From positions 120,678 to 181,346 of the forward strand of contig NW_014578252.1 in assembly GCF_000485595.1 (NCBI RefSeq): 60,669 nt of DNA, written 5' to 3'. Below are positions 38,743 through 48,550 of the stretch, piece by piece. This stretch comes from Priapulus caudatus. Its lineage: Eukaryota > Priapulida > Priapulimorpha > Priapulimorphida > Priapulidae. The position numbers and the translations under genes were made by a program. Under the pieces are notes generated by a model. That model did not search any database, was not told the DNA's origin, and saw nothing but the letters and a program-made list of their open reading frames with translations. Position 1 is the first letter of the stretch, and the number at the start of each line of letters is the position of its first letter.

Positions 38743-38924
38743 TGTATTCAAAGTTCTTATATAAAGAATAATCTGCTCTTGTAAATGGAACTCGTATTAT
38801 TGCATGCCGTTATTACATGGTACACCGGAAAGAGAGAGACTTATGGGTAGCCTACATAGTTACCATAACACCGTATAGGTGGCAGCACAATGTTGTAACC
38901 AAGATTTCAATACACAACACAACA
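38743..38924 (-). repeat. Ty3/gypsy 3' LTR, inverted
   Basis: Reverse complement of the LTR at 36853-37035, nearly identical. In the minus direction it is preceded by AAAGAGGGGAGAGA, a good polypurine tract, then TGTTGTGTTGTG. It is therefore the 3' LTR of the minus-strand pol. Confidence 0.9.
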
Positions 38925-39177
38925 TCTCTCCCCTCTTTAGTTAGAAATTACTTCGAGTTAAAACTAAAATCACTATTAACAAGACTAAAATTATTGAAGT
39001 TATTAACTGACATTAATCTCAAAATTGCACACTGATGAAAGTCACAGAATTTTGAAATTGCACACTATACTAGAGATTGCATACTGCATACTACATACTA
39101 TACTAGAGATATTGGTCCTCATTGTTATTGAGCAAATTGGGAGGAGAGGTTACCAGCACTTCACTCCCATGTGGTTT

Positions 39178-40809
39178 TCACAACCTATGTGTATGTGCAT
39201 AGACATACGTAGTCCTTGAAGCGGACAGGAGGACGACTTGTTCTCTCCGGTCTGTTCGATGTCTTTCTGGACTCCTCAGACAGGGTCTCAGGGGTGTGTT
39301 ATTCGGATGTCCTGGAGGGTCCTTTGGTGGTCTGATTGGGTCGTCTAACTCTAAGGCATCGGGTTCCGGTAGTCTCCATTGGAATGGTTTGAAGTAGGAG
39401 ACATTCCGTGTCACACTGTATCCACCCCTTGTTGCAGTTACCATGGAGCCCTTCCTAGCGGTGATGGTCAGAGGCTGAGGGTCGAATGGAGTGGACATCT
39501 TATTCGTGCGGCGCTGTTTGACCAGTACTGTGTCGCCTATGGAGAGTGGCGAGACTTTGGCGTTCTTGCGGCTGTCGTAATAGGCCTTTGCCTTAGCCTT
39601 TCTCAGCTCGTCTGTTGTCTTGATGACCTTGTGGACGTTCCTAGAAGCAACAGCTGGTAGGCTGCGTGATGGAAGTGTGGTCCTGATTTGCCTGTTATAT
39701 AGGGCTTCGGCTGGAGAAACAGCAGTAGTGGCATGAGGAGTTGCTCGGTATTGTCTCAGGAATGTGTTAAACTCCTGCTTCCAACTTCTGTGGTCAACAT
39801 GAGCAGCTCTGATGGACTTCATGAGGGGGCTCATGAAATGTTCAGCCTCCCCGTTGGCTTGCGGCCATAGTGGTGTGACAGGTCTGTGCCTGAATCCAAG
39901 GTGTTTGGCGAACATTTTGAAGTCTTCGCTGTTGAAAGGTGGTCCATTGTCAGAATAGACAGTTTCTGGGATGCCATGTCTAGCGAACATTGCGTCTAAC
40001 TTGGGTATAACAGTCTTTGCAGAAGTTGACGATATAATCTCTACCTCAGGGAAACGACTGTAGTTGTCTATGGCAACCAAAAGCACATCACCCGACGGAA
40101 GTGGGCCAAGAAAGTCAATGGAGATTTCTTTCCATGGGCCGCCAGGCAACGGTCTAGGCTTGAGCGGTTCTGGTGGGCTGGAATGACTGGAAGATGCCTG
40201 ACATGGTAGGCACTGTTTTACTGTGTCTTCGGCTATGGAGTCTATGTTAGGGAACCAAACTTTTTCCCGGAGCAGCTGTTTGGTTTTGACTATTCCCTGG
40301 TGGCCTGCATGGGCGAGACTAACAGCTTGGGCATGGAGACTGGACGGCAGTACTATACGTGATCCACGGAGGATGATATCTCCACAGACTGTTAGTTCTT
40401 GCCAGACTTTCTTGAAACTTTGGACCAGGGGTTCCCACTTGCCCATCCGGATGGATGTCATGACTGCTTGGAGCTTGGTGTCTGTTTTAGTTTCTTCTGC
40501 CACTTGCTCCATAGTCATTGCTTTTGGCACAGCATTCTTACAGACGTAATTAACAAAGTCCTCAGCTCTGTCAGTCTTGGATGGTGTTTTTGAGGCAGGG
40601 TGGCGACTCAGGTAGTCGGCGGGATTCTTGTCATCTTTACCGGGACGGTATTTCAGCTGGAAGTTGTAGGGTGTGAGACGGAGTCTCCAGCGTTCTATTC
40701 GTGCAGTTGCTGGCCTCTGGCTTTTGAAGATACCGATTAGTGGCTTGTGATCGTGGAGGATGTGAATGCAGAGCCGTAAAGGTAAAGGTGGAAATGTTCT
40801 GTACCCCAT
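39178..40809 (-). CDS. gypsy pol: end of RNase H, integrase, C-terminal region
   Basis: Minus-strand frame of ~540 codons. Residues ~18-70 finish RNase H (DHKPLIGIFKSQRP, YRPGKDDKNPADYLSRHP). The HHCC finger is AHAGHQGIVKTKQLL...CLPCQ at ~167-203. The integrase core has D at ~232 (SIDFLGPLPSG), D at ~287 (VYSDNGPPFN) and E at ~323 (PQANGEAEHF), a D-D-35-E spacing with all three acids retained. A GDTVLVKQRRTNKMSTPFDP GPY/F-like tail follows. The true protein is continuous with the ORFs upstream but is separated from them by frameshifts in RNase H. The stop is about 250 bp before the LTR. Confidence 0.92.
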   Translation of the reverse strand: MGYRTFPPLPLRLCIHILHDHKPLIGIFKSQRPATARIERWRLRLTPYNFQLKYRPGKDDKNPADYLSRHPASKTPSKTDRAEDFVNYVCKNAVPKAMTMEQVAEETKTDTKLQAVMTSIRMGKWEPLVQSFKKVWQELTVCGDIILRGSRIVLPSSLHAQAVSLAHAGHQGIVKTKQLLREKVWFPNIDSIAEDTVKQCLPCQASSSHSSPPEPLKPRPLPGGPWKEISIDFLGPLPSGDVLLVAIDNYSRFPEVEIISSTSAKTVIPKLDAMFARHGIPETVYSDNGPPFNSEDFKMFAKHLGFRHRPVTPLWPQANGEAEHFMSPLMKSIRAAHVDHRSWKQEFNTFLRQYRATPHATTAVSPAEALYNRQIRTTLPSRSLPAVASRNVHKVIKTTDELRKAKAKAYYDSRKNAKVSPLSIGDTVLVKQRRTNKMSTPFDPQPLTITARKGSMVTATRGGYSVTRNVSYFKPFQWRLPEPDALELDDPIRPPKDPPGHPNNTPLRPCLRSPERHRTDRREQVVLLSASRTTYVYAHTHRL

Positions 40810-41119
40810 ACAGTGGCCAGCATCTCCCGCTCAGTCTGGGAGTATCGTCGTTCCACGTCGGTTAACGCTTTGCTGGCGTAGCTGACTATCTTTCCGTCTT
40901 GAGTCAGTATTGCTCCGAGGCGCCGTTGGGCTAGCATCAACCATCAGATCTGAGTCTTTGTGGGTCGAAGTACGTCATTATCTGTGCTGACGAGAGGGCT
41001 TGCTTCAGCTTGTTGAAGGCTTCGGTGTGGCTTTCTTCCCATTGCCATGGGCATCTTGGCGAGTCAGCTGTCTGAGTGTGTGGTGACGGTAGCAAAGTTA
41101 GGCATGAATCGGGCAACAT
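40737..41119 (-). pseudogene. gypsy pol: RNase H, frameshifted
   Basis: Two short frames: 41119-40937 (CPWQWEESHTEAFNKLKQAL) and 40940-40737 (RRLGAILTQDGKIVSYASKA then LTDVERRYSQTEREMLATVW). They fill the RNase H between the RT frame and the integrase frame. Shifts near 41080, 40935 and 40800 break the polyprotein; the VDASPxGLG box with the first catalytic Asp is lost at the second break. Confidence 0.85.
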
Positions 41120-42854
41120 ATTGAGCCATGCCCAGGAATGATCTTAATTCCGAGACGTTGGTAGGTGGACTGGCACTTGTTATGGCTTCAACCTTTTGAG
41201 GATCTGCTCTAACACCTTCGCTGCTGAAGATGTGACCGTAGAATGTCACAGATGCCTGGGACAGTTTACACTTGTTCTTGTTGAGCTTGGCATTCACCTG
41301 GCGTAGGCGGTGTAGAACAGTGTGTAGCCGCTGATCATGTTCGGCTTGGTCTTTGCCGTGCACCACAATATCGTCTGAGATGTTCTTGACACCAGGAATG
41401 TCGCGTATCGTCTCCTCTACAGCATTCTGGAATATCTCGGATGCTGCGTTTATTCCAAACATCAGTCTTTTGTATCTGTACAGGGCGACATGTGAGCTAA
41501 AGGTGGTGATGTGGCGGCTGTTCGGGTCTAGCTCAAGCTGGTGATACCCGGAGGCAAGATCTAAGGTGCTGAAGACGGTTGAGCCATTTAGGTCTGTTAT
41601 AAGGTCGTCAATTGTTGGCATGAGGTGTTTGACTCTCTTAACAGCTTTGTTGGCCTCTCTCATATCGACACACAGACGGAATTCGCCGCTTTTCTTTGGC
41701 ACCACGACGAGTGGACTGACCCATGGAGTTGGTCCTTCGGCTTTCTCTATGATGTCGAGGTCCTCAAGGCGCTTGAGCTCTTTCTCCACGTCTTTTCTGA
41801 TGTGAAACGGAATGCGTCGGTGAGGTTGCTGTTTAGGCTGTACTGTCTCATCGATGTGGAGGGTCACAACTTTGTTGCGGAATTTTCCTATTCCCTCGAA
41901 GAGGTCTGGGTATTCACCATATATTCGCTGTGTGTAGCAGTCAGCAGAAGGCTTTGATTGTTCTCTCACATTCTGAGCTAGTGACAGGATGCCGAGGTCC
42001 TGTGCAGTCTGGAAACTAAGGAGGTTGCCTCCTTTACCTTTAACGATGTGAATACGTGCTGACGTGTGACAGTCTTTGAATGACATCAGGGCTGTGGTGA
42101 CCCCTAGCATAGGCAGTGGAGTTGATGATCCATATGGGTATACCAGCGACGTTGGTGGCTCGAGTGGCTGAAGGCAGCGGAGTTTCTCATAAGTGTCTGA
42201 GTCAATGATGTTGACAGAGGCGCCTGTGTCTATTGTCATGTTGATGGCTGTATTGCCAATCCTCACGGAGCGTGTTGGAAGTCTGCTCCTGGGCGCCTTG
42301 TTGGAAAGGATATTCTCACTGGGGTATGGCACTTCATGAGCGGTGAAGGCATAGTCTGTGTCGCTGTCGTTGTCTGGTTGGTGTGGCCGTATCATGTTGG
42401 CTGACTGGTGTGATGGTGCCTCTTGTCGGTGGTGCCGTCCATTCTGTCCACGCGACGATCTGCATACTCTGGAAAAGTGTCCAATCTTAAGACAGGCACT
42501 GCAGGTTTTCCCTCTGGCAGGGCAGCGAGAGTGTGATGCTTGGTAGCCACAGTAGTCACACAAACCTGACTTTCCTGTCGATTTGTTACTCTGGCTGTAG
42601 TGGCGTCGATTTCTACCACGTGACATGGAGCGCCCTCTGTTGGGGGGCCTGCTGTTACGGCGATGTGCACTATGTTGTCTGTCGTGGATGGCATACACGG
42701 AGGCAGTAGAGGTTTGGTGTGAGGTCTCTACTTTTGTGGCCTGTATTTCACTAATCTCTAGTGATCTGGCAAGTTTTACAAGTTCATCAAGCTCTAAATC
42801 TCCTCTGAGTGCACGACGTCTGAGTGGCTGAGATGAACAGGAGAAAATAACTTG
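41064..42854 (-). CDS. gypsy gag C-terminus, protease and reverse transcriptase
   Basis: The frame is open from 42854 (IFSCSSQPLRRRALRGDLEL) through VYAIHD at 42698 and on to 41064. From 42698, zinc knuckles lie at residues 47-79 (CDYCGY..C, CSACLKIGHFSRVC); the protease is DTGASVNI at ~157; RT begins near 325 (WVSPLVVVPKKSGEFRLCVD), with FSTLDLASGYHQLEL at ~376 and the catalytic SDD within VKNISDDIVV at ~440, followed by GHIFSSEGVRADPQKVEAI. All core motifs are present. The N-terminal two-thirds of gag is missing here but present on the plus strand at 37189-37612. The K02A2.6-like order PR-RT-RH-IN is clear. Confidence 0.92.
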   Translation of the reverse strand, partial: QVIFSCSSQPLRRRALRGDLELDELVKLARSLEISEIQATKVETSHQTSTASVYAIHDRQHSAHRRNSRPPNRGRSMSRGRNRRHYSQSNKSTGKSGLCDYCGYQASHSRCPARGKTCSACLKIGHFSRVCRSSRGQNGRHHRQEAPSHQSANMIRPHQPDNDSDTDYAFTAHEVPYPSENILSNKAPRSRLPTRSVRIGNTAINMTIDTGASVNIIDSDTYEKLRCLQPLEPPTSLVYPYGSSTPLPMLGVTTALMSFKDCHTSARIHIVKGKGGNLLSFQTAQDLGILSLAQNVREQSKPSADCYTQRIYGEYPDLFEGIGKFRNKVVTLHIDETVQPKQQPHRRIPFHIRKDVEKELKRLEDLDIIEKAEGPTPWVSPLVVVPKKSGEFRLCVDMREANKAVKRVKHLMPTIDDLITDLNGSTVFSTLDLASGYHQLELDPNSRHITTFSSHVALYRYKRLMFGINAASEIFQNAVEETIRDIPGVKNISDDIVVHGKDQAEHDQRLHTVLHRLRQVNAKLNKNKCKLSQASVTFYGHIFSSEGVRADPQKVEAITSASPPTNVSELRSFLGMAQYVARFMPNFATVTTHSDS

Positions 42855-42869
42855 ATTGGCCCTAGCTTT

Positions 42870-43355
42870 AATTTTTTAATTTTTTTAATAATGTAATTTA
42901 TTTTTCGGATGTGATGGGATAGATGTGTAGGTGTAGACACGCCTGGGACAACTATAAAGGAAACGTCGCAAAGAAACAACAAGGTAAGGGCGATAATGGA
43001 GTTGGAGCGGCCGAGTTAGCGGGTGGCATCACCATACAGAGGCTGTCTGCCAACGCAGGGTCTCCAACCCTGTGAACTCCAAATGCGGAATGAAATTGAT
43101 GGACAGGTGGGGGGCGAAATTAACCCTGGCTGCCGCAGGCAGTCCCGCGTGCCGTAGGCATGCTAGTGCTAGGGGGATAAATTTTGAAATATTTAAGCCA
43201 TTTTCCTGCAATCTGAGGCATACTGTGGGCCATATTCTCATGTCTGATGACACTATCTCAACCCTAGATTCAACCCTATAAGTTAGGATTCAAAACACTT
43301 TTCATGACTTTTCAGAGCGTACACAGTTTGGTTACTATAGTAATAATACTTGTAT
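42870..43355. other. no gene recognised
   Basis: Contains poly-T/A near 42875-42900. The phrase ATGCGGAATG near 43083 also recurs near 44212, suggesting two bits of one repeat, but no boundary is clear. Confidence 0.35.
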
Positions 43356-43359
43356 TAAA

Positions 43360-43715
43360 ACACAGGTAAGGTAATTTCTCACAATTTCACGTGTTTTTGT
43401 ATGTTTGCAACCATACTTTTTGGCTATTTGTGAGTCTGGAAACATTTTCTTGAAGAATTCATTTGCATGGTCTGCCGCCCTCAAAGGCACATTGTGTTCA
43501 ATTAAATAATCCGTAAATCTCATTTCTGCGTCAAGACAGACAATTCTCTATCTGCTGCAAAGAAGCTTGATATATTGGGTATAGATTCCACTGCAACCGC
43601 ATATCACTTGTGCTTTTGAGAGACTATATATGCCTCTGGCTGTCACTCCTTCCACCGTGCCCCACTTGAAAGTCTGTCTTGCATACCATGCAATAGCCAT
43701 GATTAACACCGAGTT
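43360..43715 (-). pseudogene. BED-finger/hAT-like protein fragment
   Basis: In the minus direction, 43711-43625 reads NHGYCMVCKTDFQVGHGGRS and DSQRHI, a BED-like C..C..H..H pattern with the HGGxxDxxxH signature. After stops and shifts, 43520-43360 reads AEMRFTDYLIEHNVPLRAAD, HANEFFKKMFPDSQIAKKYG and CKHTKTREIVRNYL. The EHNxPxxxADH...MFPDSxIAKKYxCxRTKT box is characteristic of an abundant hAT-related protein family in fish and invertebrates. At least two frameshifts separate the parts. The C-terminal half is not present. Confidence 0.65.
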
Positions 43716-43719
43716 TTGA

Positions 43720-44085
43720 CTTCACAAGTACAGGCCACATCTGTGTATATTCGTTCCTGAATTTCTGTAAGTCGGGTTTTTTGGATGGCAATGGCTATTG
43801 GACGCCATTCTCCCCACGTGTTAATCTGATTAGCAGACAAACTACGCGACACCTTACAGACAGCGCCTGTCTGACTAGGCTGTTCCATTTACCGTAGACA
43901 TGCCAGATACAAAATGCATAGAAACACATTATAACACTGAGCGATGCTAAGGGGTGCAAAACTAAGGTAATGGCAGAGCGTGCATTTCCAAGAAACGACT
44001 CGCGCAGTGACGGCTATTAATAAACTTGCTGCATCTCTACTGCACCAGCGCGTGGCCAGTGCCAGGCACCGGCTAAAAAAAAACA
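43720..44085. other. no gene recognised
   Basis: Short overlapping ORFs on the minus strand only. No domain, no repeat. Confidence 0.4.
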
Positions 44086-44229
44086 ATGTGTCCAAGCGAA
44101 CAATGCGAACAATCAGTGCAAATTTTATACAGTGCAACTGAAATGAGAAATATAGCCTTGCCGCTGCGGAATGCAGAAATTAAGCCTAGAAATCGTAATG
44201 ATTCCGCAGAATGCGGAATGGTTGGAGAC

Positions 44230-45040
44230 CCTGCCAACGTGGAAGGAAAATGCCAGAAGTATTCCCGAATCGGACGTTTAACCCTAGTGTCATTGGAGGA
44301 GAAAGAAGTGACACTCGAAAACATTAAAGGCGCCTGTAAAGTCCATTTAAATACAAATTTGGAGTGCAGTGTGCTCGCCGGAGAAAGCGGCCCCTCTTAC
44401 ACAGACGAGAGCCAAATCCAAAACTGGAAGGTAATCCACATCAGATTTATTGAAGGTTTTCCCTCGAACAAGCCAGAAAGCCACCAAAGCGAGCCTACTA
44501 CTAGTACTAGACAAGGAGAGTTCTAAAGACGAAGGCCGATGCCCAAGAGTGGTGAAGTCGTCAGTTGTTCCGTATGTGTCACTCAGCCAAATGTTGGATT
44601 TAGGCAAGTTAATTGTCCCACACTTAAAGAGTTTTCCATAGCAGATGGCATAGGGTGGCTAGATCCGTTTGAGGTCACCATCTCACTACAGCAAAAAACC
44701 ATTTTCCAATGGCACTTTTCGTGAGGCCTATTTGGAAAAATGTCATTGCTGGACTCCCTAAAGGAAAGTACGTTCTGAAGACATACATGAAGGATGAAGT
44801 GCCAGGCATAGAAAGGTTATTTGGAAAAAATAGAAGCTCACACCAGGAAATCCATTCAGCTGAATACGCTGGCACGAAATTTCGCACAAAGCATGGCCCT
44901 GGAGGCACCGGTCCTTAAATTTGGAAAGAAATTCAGCTACCATAAGGTGTATTTTTCCTCTTTAAACAACGAATTTGTGACACAGGACACAAGGAACATT
45001 CGTGAAGTTTATCAATAACACTATCCTTCTTTGAGCTTGT
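44230..45040 (+). pseudogene. alpha-kinase (MHCK/EF2K type) pseudogene, N-lobe
   Basis: The first part (about 44260-44475) reads LENIKGACKVHLNTNLECSV, LAGESGPSYTDESQI and QNWKVIHIRFIE, a domain I have seen in front of kinase-like invertebrate proteins. Shifting frames then give WLDPFEVTISLQQKTIF, NGTFREAYLEK (glycine-loop-like), GLPKGKYVLKTYMKDEVPGI (with the ATP-binding Lys), EAHTRKSIQLNTLARNFAQS, FGKKFSYHKVYFSSLNNEFV and GTFVKFINNTI. This order matches the N-lobe of the alpha-kinase fold, including the GTFxKxINN box just before the C-lobe. The C-lobe with the DLQG loop and zinc site is absent. Four or more frameshifts (about 44640, 44710, 44830, 44985) make it dead. The domain call is inferred from motif order. 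Confidence 0.6.
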
Positions 45041-45194
45041 GGAGTGTAGCGAGGGTGGCTTCGGCCATCTTCGTTTTTTTCTGTCGTGCCTTCTGGACTG
45101 TATGCGCCCAGGTTATTCCGAAGAAACTGAGTATATTAATTACTATAATACCAAATGTGTAAGATGACTTGTGCAGGTTAAAGGGGGGCTGATT

Positions 45195-45480
45195 ATACGG
45201 TGAGATCCTGTCCTTCCCCGTGCCTGTCCACGCTGTTTTCCCTGTTAGCCGCTTTCCTTCTCCTGCACCCCTCTCTCCTTGCCTCGTTCCTGTTCCTTCC
45301 ACTCCCGTTCCTTCTCCACGCCGTTTTCGCTCCCGATCCAGTTAGCCGCTCTCCTCCTTCTGCACCTGTCTCTCCTTGCCTCGTTCGTGTTCCTTCCCCT
45401 CCTGTTCCTTCTCCATGCAGTTTTCGTTCCTGATCCGCTGTTAGCGGCTCTCCTCCTCCCGCACCCATCTCTTCCCCTCG
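45195..45480. repeat. three ~90-100 bp CT-rich tandem units
   Basis: Units share GTTAGCCGCTNTCCT, CTCCTTGCCTCGTTC and GTTCCTTCTCCA. They are pyrimidine-rich on the plus strand over ~280 bp. Long ORFs on both strands here are artefacts of the composition. Confidence 0.85.
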
Positions 45481-45489
45481 TCATTTCCG

Positions 45490-46117
45490 ATTGCGGGCAC
45501 GTACGAGGGCTCCTCCCATCTGCTACGCTACTGATGAATATCATGTGTGGTTTGCACGGCACGTGCAGGAGTTAGCTGTGGCGAGGGCAGTCCAGGAAGA
45601 GCGGAGCTGTGAGCGTCGGATCGCTATACGGAATCTTCGAGTAAGAGCAGTTGATTCAGGCGGTAGACCAGCGGAATAAGCTCAACCGGTCGACGCAGTA
45701 GCAACAGCAGATGTTCCCAAGGCAGTAGCTGACCCAGTTATTGGGGAAGCAGCAGCCTCGGTGCCCGCAGCAGCGACTGCAGCGGCAGTTGATGCAGCAG
45801 CCACGGTCCTGACGCAGCAGCAGCACAAGCCCGACGGACCGCGTCCAAGAAACGTAAACGCGGGAACAATTGGACCCATCACAAAAGAGCGTGAGATCAC
45901 CATGCCAAAGTTGGTGAGGGTAGGGAAGTTGTCGTTGTGGTGGCAGCACCGCGACCGGCACGGCGAGAGAGGCCTCCGCCTGCTATTCCACTGCAGAGGA
46001 GCACCCGGGTTAAAAACGCCGTTGTGCCTTTTCAATGCCCGTGATGCTCCTCGGGCGTGCCTCAAAATCCTGGCTGGGTGCAAAATCCTGTTTGGCTTAT
46101 GTGATGTTTATAATTGA
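45490..46117 (+). CDS. Ala/Val-rich ORF, unrecognised
   Basis: One frame reads EYHVWFARHVQELAVARAVQ and EERSCERRIAIRNLRVRAVD, then a stop at 45677, then continues in the same frame with VATADVPKAVADPVIGEAAA, an Ala-rich run, and HKPDGPRPRNVNAGTIG..MPKLVRVGKLSLWWQHRDR. A single stop in a long open frame suggests a recent break or an intron. GC-rich compared with its flanks. No domain is recognised. Confidence 0.3.
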
Positions 46118-46324
46118 CCCGTGGCTTACGCTTCTTGGCTCGCCTATCTCGTTCTATCCTGAGAAATGCCGTCATGTGACTTCCTGCAGACTGCACATGG
46201 TATTCATTAGAATCGTAGCATTTGCCATTATCACTAGTCCTATATTGAAATGATCAAATCCACCTAAAACCTGTCTGATCTTCAATTTTCTTCTGATTCT
46301 AAATTCTATTCAATCCATTACTGT

Positions 46325-46405
46325 TTCAAATTTTCAACTTCAATTACAATTTCAAATTCAATTTCAATTTCAATTTCAATTTTCAATTTCAAAAATTCAA
46401 ATTTT
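46325..46405. repeat. CAATTT hexanucleotide microsatellite
   Basis: Repeats of CAATTT/CAAATT immediately upstream of the short gypsy element at 46434. Confidence 0.85.
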
Positions 46406-46433
46406 CTGTGTGATACGTAATCTATCTGCCGAT

Positions 46434-46602
46434 TGTAGTGTTGACGATAGTAGAGTGGTGCTGACTACTGGTGTGGTGAGAGCTGGAACTACAGGTAAAA
46501 ACATGGCTGCACCCCTTACAAGGAGCGTGTCAACTGAGTATAAATAAAATCATGTATTGTGGCTAATAATCGTCTATCCTTAACTAGTCTATAAACATAA
46601 CA
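46434..46602 (+). repeat. 5' LTR of the short gypsy element
   Basis: 169 bp, TGT..ACA ends, AATAAAATCATG signal near 46545. Confidence 0.92.
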
Positions 46603-46614
46603 CTGGTGATGAGG

Positions 46615-46822
46615 ATGTCTTTACCAGAATTCGCAGTTTGACGTCAATTCTGATGGCAATATCGGCCCAAGATGGACCAAATGGCTCGCAAGGTTCAACA
46701 GACTCATGACGGCGCTTGATATCACAGATGCTACTCGCATGCAGGCACTTCTCCTACACTATGGGGGACCTGAAGTGGACGAAATATACGATACACTGAC
46801 TGTGCCGGCCATGGTGTCCTAG
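46615..46822 (+). pseudogene. start of gypsy gag
   Basis: ATG at 46615 (MSLPEF), then a one- or two-base deletion, then QFDVNSDGNIGPRWTKWLAR, LMTALDITDATRMQALLLHY and GGPEVDEIYDTLTVPA. It is a close relative of the gag at 37189. A stop at 46821 follows the deletion junction. Confidence 0.85.
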
Positions 46823-46875
46823 GGGAGTCATTAGTAGTCCTCCTGTACTTTTTAAATCTGAAAGCCTGTGCCACT

Positions 46876-47406
46876 ACTGGAGTTCCGCCAGCCGAAGCGC
46901 TGTATAGTAGATGTTTTCGTGTACAACTACCACAGCTACCAGCCAGAGTGTTGCCTGACATGCCAGATATTCGACAGAAGATCAAGGAGAGAGACGCTCA
47001 CCAGAAAAGAAGAATGAAGGAATACGCTGACAACAGACGGAATTCAAAGGGAAATGAGATCCAGCCAGGAGACACCGTCTTACTCAAACAGCCACGTACC
47101 AATAAGATTCCGCACTTCGATCCTAACCCGCTGACCGTCGAGTCGCAAAGGCTCCATGATAACCGCGTCTAACAAGAATAAGCGCATCACACGGAACACA
47201 GTGTTCTTCAAGCCGTTACCGCAGCTTATCCGCCGAGAAATCATCGACGACGATGATGACGTGATTTGAGATCCACCAATTCGCGCTCCACCAGGATACG
47301 TGGATGGACCTCCCCTGAGATCTTGTCTTCGACAACCGCAAGTTCGTCGTTCAATGAGAGAACGGAAACTTCCTGTCTGCTTTAATGATGTGTACATATA
47401 TGCATA
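46876..47406 (+). pseudogene. end of gypsy pol (integrase tail)
   Basis: Starts inside the integrase tail (TTGVPPAEALYSRCFRVQLP), then RQKIKERDAHQKRRMKEYAD, IQPGDTVLLKQPRTNKI, and after a frameshift at ~47145 GSMITASNKNKRITRNTVFF KPLPQLIRREI and SMRERKLPVCFND to a stop at 47404. One in-frame TGA at about 47267. The deletion removed about 3.5 kb relative to a full-length element of this type (estimate from the neighbouring copy). Confidence 0.8.
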
Positions 47407-47778
47407 GTGTGTTTGCGCCAGAACGGTAGACTATGGTGATGTGCTAGTAACTTCTCCCCTAGCTACTGCGCTTGCTCTCATATGCCTTCGAAGCATCTAA
47501 GTTACCGCCTAATCTATATTATGTAGATCTTCGTGTATTAGCAACCTAGACTGTTTCAATTCGCATACGAGTAATTTAGACTGTTCACTCTCTGCATAGT
47601 TCCATGCAAGTAATTTGCACTGGTTTATTTCGCGTTATTTAAACTCGTTTACTTCGCGCGAGTTGAACTTTTACTTCGCGTTACAGACTGTGTAACTTCT
47701 ACCTAATTCAAATTCTTAAGTCATCACCGGGCATATCCCAAGTTACACTCAAAGTCATTCATCCAAGGAGGAAAGGGA

Positions 47779-47950
47779 TGTAGTGTTGACGATAGTAGAG
47801 TGGCGCTGACTACTGGGGTGGTGAGAGCTGGAACGAGAGGGAAAAACATGGCTGCGCCTATGATAGGATGGAGCGTGTCAACTGAGTATCAATAAAATCA
47901 TGTTTTGTGGCTAATAATCGTCTATCCTTAACTAGTCTATAAACATAACA
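47779..47950 (+). repeat. 3' LTR of the short gypsy element
   Basis: 172 bp. It differs from the 5' LTR by a few substitutions and a small insertion (GATAGGATGGAG). Confidence 0.92.
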
Positions 47951-47955
47951 CCGAT

Positions 47956-48535
47956 CAAATCTGCCTAAAGCCTCACTGACCTTCAAATTTCTTCTACATC
48001 TCAACAATTCTATATAATCTATGAATCCTGTACACTAATTATTTAACTACATCCAACTCCTTTCATTCCCCCATTTTTGTAGTATTTTTGTAGTATTTTT
48101 GTAGTGTATAATATGCTAACACTTTAATTAAAAATGATATCTGTTTAGTTACTTTATAAATGTTATATAATGTTGAGACGACTTTATTAAACCAGGCTAC
48201 AAAGCGTAAAGATAGAATACTCTCGGTAGCGGCCGATCGCGCTAGGTGTATAATCCTTACTCAGTTTGTAGAGAGTACGTGTTTATAATTTTGCAGAAAT
48301 TAGTTGGTTTAGTTCCGTTATGACTTATGTTGACAACTTGTTACTTTTAAAATGCCTGGATATGGGATGTTGGTTATTGATAGTCATCACAACAGATTAT
48401 ATGTCACTCGCACAAAAATGCAAGTGCTTATATTACATTTTTATACTCGCAATTTCGGAAATCCACTCGCATTTTACGAGTGTGCGAGCGTTAATTTCGA
48501 ACCCTGCATATTAAAATTGTCACTAGCCCCCTACA
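47956..48535. other. no gene recognised; small 12-bp tandem
   Basis: At 48078-48112 there are three copies of TTTTTGTAGTAT. No coding signal. Confidence 0.6.
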
Positions 48536-48550
48536 ATGGAAATAGGTGGA

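Larger units (their letters stand above)
46434..47950 (+). mobile_element. internally deleted Ty3/gypsy element, complete ends
   Basis: Two near-identical LTRs (46434-46602 and 47779-47950) both run TGTAGTGTTGACGATAGTAG to ATAAACATAACA. The element is flanked by a 5-bp target duplication, CCGAT at 46429-46433 and 47951-47955. The PBS region is CTGGTGATGAGGATG and the PPT is AAGGAGGAAAGGGA. Between them are only the start of gag and the end of pol, about 1.5 kb in total. It is non-autonomous, and the good match of LTRs suggests recent insertion. Confidence 0.92.

Noticed and set aside
37600-42860. Explaining the inverted gypsy halves as a mis-oriented scaffold piece
   Set aside because: Not fully excluded, but a flipped contig would need gaps on both sides, and only one gap (37958) is present; none occurs near 42854. 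Kept as a caveat in the finding.
45195-45480. Long ORFs on both strands in the CT-rich block
   Set aside because: They arise from stop-poor pyrimidine repeats and have no domain.
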